32,171 bases of DNA. Source: Pelagibacterales bacterium SAG-MED48. GTDB taxonomy: Bacteria > Pseudomonadota > Alphaproteobacteria > Pelagibacterales > Pelagibacteraceae. The notes under the pieces are model-generated. The model was not told the DNA's origin and searched no databases. It saw only the letters and a program-made list of their open reading frames with translations. The stretch lies in the NCBI GenBank assembly GCA_014653375.1, contig JACWEP010000011.1, forward strand, positions 1 through 32,171, given 5' to 3'. Every line of letters begins with the position of its first letter. Position 1 is the first letter of the stretch. Of this stretch, positions 15,819 to 22,776 are shown in pieces. The translations under genes were made by a program, and so were the position numbers.

Positions 15819-15974
15819 ATGAATGATAAAGAAAAAAATGAGGAATTAAGACCCACTAAGATGAGAGGGGTAGTTTTTCCTAAAGCTAAATATGGTGTGT
15901 TAGCGGCTATTATCATCATTGTAGTAGTTAATCTTATCTACTATAAGGATTTTTTTAAATCTTTAATAAACTAA
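15819..15974 (+). CDS. 51-residue single-TM peptide
   Basis: This short frame (ATG 15819, TAA 15972-15974) encodes 51 residues. A charged N-terminus (MNDKEKNEELRPTK) precedes a basic patch and one strong hydrophobic segment at about 27-41 (VLAAIIIIVVVNLIYY). A short basic C-terminus follows (KDFFKSLIN). It begins 12 nt after the terminator T-run with no obvious Shine-Dalgarno, and ends 11 nt before the second glxB. The hydrophobic/basic pattern and fit between neighbours support a real gene, but no homology can be claimed. It is the second tiny one-TM protein around amt, and the two share no visible sequence similarity. Confidence 0.55.
   Translation: MNDKEKNEELRPTKMRGVVFPKAKYGVLAAIIIIVVVNLIYYKDFFKSLIN
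15919..15947 (+). promoter_or_regulatory. Candidate promoter for the second glx module, inside the 51-residue ORF
   Basis: TTGTAG (15919-15924), a 17-bp spacer and TATAAG (15942-15947) give a reasonable sigma70-like match. It would start transcription about 30 nt before glxB copy 2. This matters because a terminator at 15774-15806 would otherwise cut the module off from amt transcription. It overlaps the small ORF, so only one of the two may be functional. Confidence 0.33.
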
Positions 15975-15985
15975 ACCAAATAAAT

Positions 15986-16864
15986 ATGTGTGGCATCGTT
16001 GGAATTTATTTAAAAACAAAAAAATATGAAAAATATTTAGGCAAGTTTTTGTCTGGAATGTTAGATGGTATGGCAACTAGAGGTCCAGATAGTGCTGGGT
16101 TTGCAGTTTATACTAAAGAAAATAAAAATAATTTTAAATATTCTATTTGTCTTAATGGCATTAAAGAAATTAACTTTAAAAAAAAAATATCAAAATTTAT
16201 TAAAAAAACTAAAATAACCATTTATGCGGACCATGTAATTTTAGAAACTAATGAAAAACCCTCAAAAATAATAGAGTTATTAAAAAAAGAAATTCCAGAA
16301 GTATCTTTGGTTGGCTATGGAAAAAGTATTAATATTTTCAAACAAACTGGTAACCCAAAAGATGTTGTTAAAAAATTTAAACTATCTTCTTTTTCAGGAA
16401 CTCATGGGATTGGACATACAAGAATGGCAACTGAAAGTGCAATAACTACTGAAGGTTCTCATCCCTACTCTACGTCGGAAGACGAGTGTTTGGTTCATAA
16501 TGGATCTTTATCAAATCACAACAATGTAAGAAGATCTCTCATAAAAGATGGTCAAAATTTTAATTCTGAAAACGATACTGAAGTTGCTGCTGGATATATT
16601 TCAAATCAAATATCAAAAGGTGAAGGTTTAGAAAAAACCTTAAAGAATAGCTTAAAAGATTTAGATGGTTTTTATACTTTTATTGCTGGAACAAAAGATG
16701 GTTTTGCATTGTTAAGAGATGAAATTGCATGTAAACCTGCAGTTGTTGCTGAGACAAAAGATTATGTTGCAGTTGCATCTGAATTTCAAGCTATGGCTCA
16801 TCTTCCAAATGTAAATTCTGCAAAAATTTTTGAACCAAAACCTGGAGTAGTTTACCATTGGTAG
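15986..16864 (+). CDS. glxB: Class II glutamine amidotransferase, GlxB/MgsA-like (copy 2)
   Basis: This second glutaminase subunit has 292 residues and begins MCGIVGIYLK with catalytic Cys2 fixing the start; no clear ribosome binding site precedes it. Motifs shared with copy 1 include MATRGPDSAGFAVY, GTHGIGHTRMATES and LVHNGSLSNHNNVRR, plus NSENDTEVAAGYI in place of SECDSELIAVYI. The middle (roughly residues 45-125) is Lys/Ile-rich and diverges strongly from copy 1, so this is an old paralogue rather than a recent duplication. It starts a run of six nearly abutting genes. As MgsA it would supply methylamine from gamma-glutamylmethylamide; as GlxB, ammonia from glutamine. Confidence 0.84.
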   Translation: MCGIVGIYLKTKKYEKYLGKFLSGMLDGMATRGPDSAGFAVYTKENKNNFKYSICLNGIKEINFKKKISKFIKKTKITIYADHVILETNEKPSKIIELLKKEIPEVSLVGYGKSINIFKQTGNPKDVVKKFKLSSFSGTHGIGHTRMATESAITTEGSHPYSTSEDECLVHNGSLSNHNNVRRSLIKDGQNFNSENDTEVAAGYISNQISKGEGLEKTLKNSLKDLDGFYTFIAGTKDGFALLRDEIACKPAVVAETKDYVAVASEFQAMAHLPNVNSAKIFEPKPGVVYHW

Positions 16865-16867
16865 TAT

Positions 16868-17548
16868 ATGGATTTTGATTTAAACAAACAAAACTTGAGA
16901 GAAGTAAATCAACATCTTCAAAATGTTGATAGAAAAAAAAATACTAGAAAATTTAAAATTTCAAATCCACAAGGACAGCACGCCATATGCGCAGGTTTAA
17001 AAGATGATATAGATGTTACAATCAAAGGTCATACCGGATATTATTGTGCTGGTATGAACCAAAAAGCAGCTATTACAATTCATGGAAATGTTGGAACTGG
17101 TGTTGCTGAAAACATGATGTCAGGTAAAATTATTGTAAAAGGGAATGCCTCACAATCTGCTGGTGCAACAGGCCATGGAGGTACATTGATAATTGAAGGA
17201 GATGCAAGTTCTAGATGTGGAATATCAATGAAAGGAATTGATATAGTTGTTAAAGGATCCGTTGGACATATGTCAGCTTTTATGGCTCAAAAAGGTAATC
17301 TAGTTGTGATGGGCGATGCAGATGCAGATCTTGGGGACTCAATTTATGAAGCTAAAATATTTGTAAAAGGTAAAGTAAAAAGTTTAGGTGCAGATTGTGT
17401 AGAAAAAAAAATGAATAAAAAGAATATAGATGAATTAACCAAACTTTTTAAAAAGCTTAATATTTCAGAAGATCCTAAAAAATTTAAAAGATATGGTTCA
17501 TCAAGAAATTTATATAATTTTAAAATTGATAATGTAGGTGCATATTAA
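16868..17548 (+). CDS. glxC: GXGXG-domain subunit, GlxC/MgsB-like (copy 2)
   Basis: This is the beta-helix structural subunit of the second split synthase. At 226 residues it is nearly only the GXGXG domain: GYYCAGMNQKAAITIHGNVG, GVAENMMSGKIIVKGNA, GHGGTLIIEGDASSRCGIS, MGDADADLGDSIYEAKIFVKG. It lacks the ~50-residue N-terminal extension of copy 1. It starts 3 nt after glxB and its stop abuts the glxD ATG, so translation is coupled. Confidence 0.85.
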   Translation: MDFDLNKQNLREVNQHLQNVDRKKNTRKFKISNPQGQHAICAGLKDDIDVTIKGHTGYYCAGMNQKAAITIHGNVGTGVAENMMSGKIIVKGNASQSAGATGHGGTLIIEGDASSRCGISMKGIDIVVKGSVGHMSAFMAQKGNLVVMGDADADLGDSIYEAKIFVKGKVKSLGADCVEKKMNKKNIDELTKLFKKLNISEDPKKFKRYGSSRNLYNFKIDNVGAY

Positions 17549-18856
17549 ATGAAAAAAGATCTTAAAGAATTTAAAACATTTCCGAGCTCAACAATTAAAG
17601 AAATCCAAAGAGCAGCTAATGAAGGAATTTATCAAATAAGAGGATTAGGAGCCAAACGTAAAGTGCCTGACTTTGATGATTTAGTTTTTTTAGGTGCTTC
17701 GATGTCTAGATATCCTCTAGAAGGTTATAGAGAAACTTGCAATACATCAGTTATTTTAGGAGATCGATTTGCAAAAAAACCAATCAAATTAGATATTCCA
17801 ATTACAATTGCTGGAATGAGTTTTGGTGCACTGGGTGCTAATGCAAAAGAAGCTCTTGGTAGAGGAGCATCAGAAATGGGAACTTCTACAACTACAGGTG
17901 ATGGTGGTATGACACAAGAAGAGAGAGGTTCGTCTAAATACTTAGTTTATCAATTACTACCTTCTAGATATGGTATGAATCCTGATGATTTAAGAAAAGC
18001 TGATGCTATTGAAGTTGTGGTTGGACAAGGTGCAAAACCTGGTGGTGGTGGAATGTTGCTTGGTCAAAAAATTAACAAAAGAGTTGCTGGGATGAGAACA
18101 TTACCTGAAGGAATTGATCAAAGAAGTGCTTGTAGACATCCTGACTGGACTGGACCTGATGATTTAGAAATTAAAATTCAAGAACTTAGAGAAATTACTA
18201 ATTGGGAAAAACCAATTTATATTAAAGTAGGAGCAGCAAGACCATTTTATGATACCACGTTAGCTGTTAAAGCTGGTGCTGATGTAGTTGTACTTGATGG
18301 AATGCAAGGAGGAACCGCAGCTACACAAGATGTCTTTATTGAGCATGTTGGAATTCCAACTTTAGGAGCTTTAAGAGAAGCAGTAGATGCTCTTAAAGAA
18401 TTAAATATGCACAGAAAAGTTCAGTTAATAGTTTCAGGTGGTATTAGAAGTGGAGCTGATATTGCAAAAGCAATGGCAATGGGTGCAGATGCTGTATCAA
18501 TAGGATCTGCTGCTATGATGGCTTTAAATTGCAATGCAGATTTATATATTGAGGATTATAAAAAATTAGGTACAGAACCTGGTTACTGTCATCACTGTCA
18601 TACAGGAAAATGTCCTGTTGGTGTTGCAACTCAAGATCCTAAATTAGAAAAAAGATTAAATCCTATAGAAGCTGGAAAAAGAATTAAGAATTACTTAACA
18701 ACTTTAACCTTAGAGTTGCAAACATTAGCTAGAGCTAATGGTAAATCAGATGTTAGAAATTTAGAACCAGAAGATTTAGCTGCTTTGACTGTTGAAGCTG
18801 CAGCTATGGCGAGAGTTCCTTTAGCTGGCACCGATTGGATTCCAGGAAAAAAATAA
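17549..18856 (+). CDS. glxD: FMN-binding glutamate synthase-like subunit, GlxD/MgsC-like (copy 2)
   Basis: This is the FMN/iron-sulfur core of the second split synthase, 435 residues, without the basic tail of copy 1. Motifs are IAGMSFGALGANAKEALGRGA, TGDGGM, EIVVGQG-like EVVVGQGAKPGGGGML, IKVGAARPFYDTTLAVKAGAD, VSGGIRSGADIAKAMAMGAD and the cluster motif CHHCHTGKCPVGVATQ with the same C-x2-C-x4-C spacing as copy 1. The substrate-binding stretch differs (GAARPF for GASKVY; QGGTAATQD for EGSTGAGP). That suggests the two synthases do not use quite the same substrate or partner. It starts directly after glxC, and glnT follows after 34 nt. Confidence 0.86.
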   Translation: MKKDLKEFKTFPSSTIKEIQRAANEGIYQIRGLGAKRKVPDFDDLVFLGASMSRYPLEGYRETCNTSVILGDRFAKKPIKLDIPITIAGMSFGALGANAKEALGRGASEMGTSTTTGDGGMTQEERGSSKYLVYQLLPSRYGMNPDDLRKADAIEVVVGQGAKPGGGGMLLGQKINKRVAGMRTLPEGIDQRSACRHPDWTGPDDLEIKIQELREITNWEKPIYIKVGAARPFYDTTLAVKAGADVVVLDGMQGGTAATQDVFIEHVGIPTLGALREAVDALKELNMHRKVQLIVSGGIRSGADIAKAMAMGADAVSIGSAAMMALNCNADLYIEDYKKLGTEPGYCHHCHTGKCPVGVATQDPKLEKRLNPIEAGKRIKNYLTTLTLELQTLARANGKSDVRNLEPEDLAALTVEAAAMARVPLAGTDWIPGKK

Positions 18857-18890
18857 TTGATTAAAACTTTTTAAAACAGTAGGATTAATC

Positions 18891-20216
18891 ATGCCAAAAA
18901 ATCTATCTCAAATTGCAAAACAAAAAAAAATTAAATATTTTCTAATTAGTTTTGTAGATCTGTTTGGAGTTTTAAGATCTAAACTAGTTCCAGCTCAAGC
19001 AATTAGTGAGATGCAAAAAAATGGTGCAGGGTTTGCAGGATTTGCAACTTGGTTAGATATGACGCCCGCAGATAGTGATATGTTTGGAGTTCCTGATCCA
19101 GATAGTTTAATTCAATTACCTTGGAATAAAGAAATTGGTTGGTTGGCATCTGATTTATATATGGATGGTAAACCTGTAAAAGCCTCTCCAAGAATAATGC
19201 TTAAAGAACAGATTAAAAAGATGTCTCAAAAAAAATTACAAATGAAATCAGGAGTTGAGTGTGAATATTTTTTAATTTCAGAAGATGGTTCATCAATAGC
19301 TGATCAAAGAGATATACAATCTAAACCTTGTTATGATCAATCAGCTTTAATGAGAAGGTACGATTTAATAAAAGAAATTTGTGATTGTATGATTGTTATG
19401 GGATGGAAACCTTATCAAAATGATCATGAAGATGCTAACGGCCAATTTGAAATGAATTGGGATTACACAGACTCTTTAATCACAGCTGACAGACACGTTT
19501 TCTTTAAATATATGGTTAAAAGTTTAGCTGAAAAACATGGTTTAAGAGCAACGTTTATGCCAAAACCGTTTCACAATTTAACTGGAAATGGATGTCATGC
19601 ACACGTTTCTGTTTGGAATGGAAAAGATAATAAATTTTTAGATAAGAAAGATACTCTTGGTTTAAGTAAACTAGCCTATAATTTCTTAGGTGGCGTAATG
19701 GATAATACTCAAGCTTTATCAGCATTTTTTAATCCAACCATTAATAGTTACAGAAGAATTAATGCTCCACCAACAAAATCTGGAGCAACTTGGTCACCAA
19801 GTAGTATTTCTTATACCGGTAATAACAGAACACACATGATTAGAATACCTGATCAAGGAAGATTTGAATTAAGATTAATGGATGGTTCTGCAAACCCATA
19901 TTTACTTCAAGCAGGTATAATTGCTGCTGGACTTGAAGGAATTAATAAAAAATTAAATCCTGGAAAGCCATTGCATTGCAACATGTACAAAGATTATAAA
20001 AAATATCCAAATCTTAAAAAATTACCGAATGACATCAGACAAGCAATTTCAATGCTTCAAAAAAGCAAACCTCTTTCTCAGGCATTTGGAAAAGATGTAA
20101 TTGAAAGTTATATTAAATTAAAAAATTCTGAGATTAAAGATTTCAATAGTAAATCCTCATTTAACAAAAAGAAACCAGTTACCAAGTGGGAAAAAGATAA
20201 TACTTTAGACTGTTAG
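18891..20216 (+). CDS. glnT: Type III glutamine synthetase GlnT / gamma-glutamylmethylamide synthetase-like (copy 2)
   Basis: This ATP-dependent ligase joins ammonia or methylamine to the gamma-carboxyl of glutamate. The 441 residues match the length of rhizobial GlnT and of GmaS. Motifs: FVDLFGVLRSKLVP, SGVECEYFL, QNDHEDANGQFEMNW, TGNGCHAHVSVW, NSYRRINAPPTKSGATWSP, NRTHMIRIPDQGRFELRLMDG, ANPYLLQAG. The active-site blocks are closer to classical glutamine synthetase than those of copy 1. An AGGATT ribosome binding site precedes the ATG. The gene order glxB-glxC-glxD-glnT is the same as the glx-glnT order of rhizobia and the mgsABC-gmaS order of methylotrophs. Sequence inspection alone cannot choose between ammonia and methylamine. 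Confidence 0.86.
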   Translation: MPKNLSQIAKQKKIKYFLISFVDLFGVLRSKLVPAQAISEMQKNGAGFAGFATWLDMTPADSDMFGVPDPDSLIQLPWNKEIGWLASDLYMDGKPVKASPRIMLKEQIKKMSQKKLQMKSGVECEYFLISEDGSSIADQRDIQSKPCYDQSALMRRYDLIKEICDCMIVMGWKPYQNDHEDANGQFEMNWDYTDSLITADRHVFFKYMVKSLAEKHGLRATFMPKPFHNLTGNGCHAHVSVWNGKDNKFLDKKDTLGLSKLAYNFLGGVMDNTQALSAFFNPTINSYRRINAPPTKSGATWSPSSISYTGNNRTHMIRIPDQGRFELRLMDGSANPYLLQAGIIAAGLEGINKKLNPGKPLHCNMYKDYKKYPNLKKLPNDIRQAISMLQKSKPLSQAFGKDVIESYIKLKNSEIKDFNSKSSFNKKKPVTKWEKDNTLDC

Positions 20217-20219
20217 ACT

Positions 20220-21350
20220 ATGGCAATTCTATCTAATGGTCATCAATGGAAGTATTCGGAATTTCTTGATAACAAAGATTATTCATTTGATAAAGATCAA
20301 ATATTAAGATCAATATCAAAAGATGATATAGATGACGCTTATAACAGTATTTCTAAATGGGAGGGATACGCTCCTACCCCATTAATATCATTGAATAAAT
20401 TATCAAAAGAATTAAGTCTTAAAAATATTTTCTATAAAGACGAAGATAAAAGGTTTGATCTAAAATCCTTTAAAGCACTTGGTGGAGCATATGCAGTTGA
20501 AAAAGTTACCAAAGGAAATAAAGATATTGTAGTTGCAACTGCAACAGCAGGAAATCATGGGCGGTCTGTTTCTTGGGGAGCAAGAAGATTGGGATTAAAG
20601 TGTAAAATTTTTATTAGTGAATTTGTCAGTGAAGCAAGAGGCCAAGCTATGTCTGATCTAGGAGCAGATGTAATTAAAGTAAAAGGAAATTATGAAAAAT
20701 CTTTAATTGAATGTATTAAGCAATCTACAGAAAATAATTGGCAGATAGTCCAAGATGTTGCTTGGAAAGATTATATGCTAGTTCCAAAATATACTATGGC
20801 TGGCTACTCAGTAATGATGAGAGAAATCATTGATCAAATAAATAATGAAAAAATTACACATATAATTTTACAAGCTGGTGTCGGTGGAATGGCTGGTGCA
20901 ATGGTTGCGGGTATTGCAAGGTATTTAGACAATGTACCAACAACAATAGTCGTTGAACCAGATAGTGCCGCTTGTGTTTTAGAAAGTATTAGAACTGGTA
21001 AAATTGAAAAAATTGATATTAAAAGAGAGAGTTTAATGGGTGGCATGTCTTGTGGTGAAGTATCATTAGTTCCATGGGAAATACTGAAACATTCGGTTAA
21101 ACATTGCATAAGCCTACCTGATGATGATATTGGAAAGACCATGAAATTATTAGGAAATTCAAGCTTTAGTGACCAGCAAATTACAGCTGGTGAAAATTCT
21201 GCACCTGGTGTGATAGGTTTGATTGCTAGTTGTGAGGATCAAAATGTAAAAGAAAAATTACAACTAGATCAAAACTCCAATGTACTAATTATTGGTTGTG
21301 AGGGTGATACTGATAAAGAAATGTACCAAAAATTAATTAGTCAAAATTAA
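20220..21350 (+). CDS. PLP-dependent lyase, diaminopropionate ammonia-lyase-like (fold type II)
   Basis: This PLP enzyme of the threonine-dehydratase superfamily most resembles 2,3-diaminopropionate ammonia-lyase. The 376 residues contain WEGYAPTPLISL, the Schiff-base lysine K85 in LKSFKALGGAYAV, the phosphate-loop-like TAGNHGRSVSWGARRLG, QDVAWKDY (D179), LQAGVGGMAGAMVAG, VVEPDSAACV and GCEGDTDKEMY near the end. In the E. coli enzyme, as I recall it, an Asp (D120) precedes the GNHGR loop and takes part in catalysis. Here that position is Ala110, while the Lys and the second Asp are kept. The real substrate may therefore be another beta-substituted or hydroxy amino acid. It starts 3 nt after glnT, so it is co-transcribed with the amine-ligase module and probably releases ammonia from an amino acid. 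Confidence 0.78.
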   Translation: MAILSNGHQWKYSEFLDNKDYSFDKDQILRSISKDDIDDAYNSISKWEGYAPTPLISLNKLSKELSLKNIFYKDEDKRFDLKSFKALGGAYAVEKVTKGNKDIVVATATAGNHGRSVSWGARRLGLKCKIFISEFVSEARGQAMSDLGADVIKVKGNYEKSLIECIKQSTENNWQIVQDVAWKDYMLVPKYTMAGYSVMMREIIDQINNEKITHIILQAGVGGMAGAMVAGIARYLDNVPTTIVVEPDSAACVLESIRTGKIEKIDIKRESLMGGMSCGEVSLVPWEILKHSVKHCISLPDDDIGKTMKLLGNSSFSDQQITAGENSAPGVIGLIASCEDQNVKEKLQLDQNSNVLIIGCEGDTDKEMYQKLISQN

Positions 21351-21354
21351 TTTA

Positions 21355-22776
21355 ATGTCAGCAGTAGGACTATTTTGGATTAGGGATGATTTTAGAATAG
21401 AAAATAATCCCGCATTATCTTTTGCAACTCAAAACCATGATAATGTAATTGCTTTATTCATCTACAATAATAAAAATTATGATAATCAAACTGAAGCTCA
21501 AAAATGGTGGGTGTCAAAATCTTTAGAGGTTTTAAAAAAAGACTTATCTAAATACAATATTAGTCTTCAAATAGTAAAAAGTGACGAATTAGATTTTTTT
21601 TCTAAAATTAAAAAAAAAGATAATCTGACAGTTTACTGGAATAAAGTTTATGAACCAGATGTAATAGCTAAAGGAAAAAAGATTAGAGATATCTTTTTGA
21701 AAAATGAAATTAATTTTAAATATTTTAAAGGAAATATTTTAAATGAATTTCAGGAAGTAACTAAAAATGATGGCACGCCATTTAAGGTCTTTACTCCTTT
21801 TTGGAGAGTAGCAGAACAAAAGTATCTAAGCTTACCACCATTAAAAAAATATATTGTTAAAAAAAAGACTAAAGAAAAAGGTATTTTTAAAAATTGTATT
21901 GATCCAAAAGATATTTTACCAAAGAAAAATTGGTATAAAAAATTTGAAAAATATTGGGAAGTTTCTGAAAGTAAATCTAAACAGGTTTTAAGTGAATTAA
22001 TAAAGGATAAAATTAAAGATTATGGAACTGCAAGAGATATCCCATCTATTGAAGGAACATCAAAACTTTCACCTTATATTAAACATGGTCAAATACATGT
22101 AGTTGATATTTGGAATAAATGTAAAGAAATCAAATCAAAAGGTATCGGGTATAGAAAATATGTTAATGAACTTGGATGGCGAGAATTCTCACATAGTTTA
22201 ATTAATTATTTTCCGGAATTTTTAAAAGGTAATTATAGAAAAGATTTTGATAAATTTCCTTGGGTTAAAAATGAAAAACATCTTAAAGCTTGGAAAACTG
22301 GTATGACTGGTTATCCAATAGTGGATGCTGGTATGAGAGAGTTATATGAAACAGGCTGGATGCATAATAGAGTTCGAATGGTAGTTGGATCCTTTTTAGT
22401 AAAACATCTAAGAATTAATTGGACCGAGGGAGAAAAACATTTTCGAAATTGTTTACTAGATTTTAATAAAGCCAACAACGTAGCTCAGTGGCAATGGGTA
22501 GCCGGTTGTGGAGCAGATGCTGCACCTTATTTTAGAATATTTAACCCAATTTTACAGGGTGAAAAATTTGACAAAGAAGGTTTGTATGTAAAAAAATGGG
22601 TTCCTGAACTAGAAAAAGTACCAAGTAAATTTGTTCATAAACCATGGGAAATGGAGATAAAATACCAACAAGCTATTAAAACGATAATTGGTAAAGATTA
22701 TCCTCAACCAATAGTAATCCATGAAAAAGCTAGAGCTTCTGCTTTAGAGGCATTTCAATCGCTTAAAAAAAATTAA
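21355..22776 (+). CDS. phrB: Deoxyribodipyrimidine photolyase (class I cryptochrome/photolyase family)
   Basis: This enzyme repairs UV-induced cyclobutane pyrimidine dimers using blue light and FADH-. The 473 residues have the N-terminal antenna Rossmann domain (VGLFWIRDDFRIENNPAL) and the C-terminal FAD domain: LGWREFSHSLINYFP, TGYPIVDAGMREL, GWMHNRVRMVVGSFLVKH, NNVAQWQWVAGCGADAAPYF, RIFNPILQGEKFD. The DAAPYFRIFNP region is diagnostic for the family. It is the last gene of the plus-strand run, 4 nt after the PLP lyase, with no obvious metabolic link. Its last 4 bases overlap the end of the convergent M50 gene. A cryptochrome-type photoreceptor is the less likely alternative. Confidence 0.9.
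   Translation: MSAVGLFWIRDDFRIENNPALSFATQNHDNVIALFIYNNKNYDNQTEAQKWWVSKSLEVLKKDLSKYNISLQIVKSDELDFFSKIKKKDNLTVYWNKVYEPDVIAKGKKIRDIFLKNEINFKYFKGNILNEFQEVTKNDGTPFKVFTPFWRVAEQKYLSLPPLKKYIVKKKTKEKGIFKNCIDPKDILPKKNWYKKFEKYWEVSESKSKQVLSELIKDKIKDYGTARDIPSIEGTSKLSPYIKHGQIHVVDIWNKCKEIKSKGIGYRKYVNELGWREFSHSLINYFPEFLKGNYRKDFDKFPWVKNEKHLKAWKTGMTGYPIVDAGMRELYETGWMHNRVRMVVGSFLVKHLRINWTEGEKHFRNCLLDFNKANNVAQWQWVAGCGADAAPYFRIFNPILQGEKFDKEGLYVKKWVPELEKVPSKFVHKPWEMEIKYQQAIKTIIGKDYPQPIVIHEKARASALEAFQSLKKN

Noticed and set aside
22773..22776. Convergent 4-bp overlap of phrB and the M50 gene as a regulatory device
   Set aside because: Overlapping stops of convergent genes are common in streamlined genomes and no hairpin is visible.
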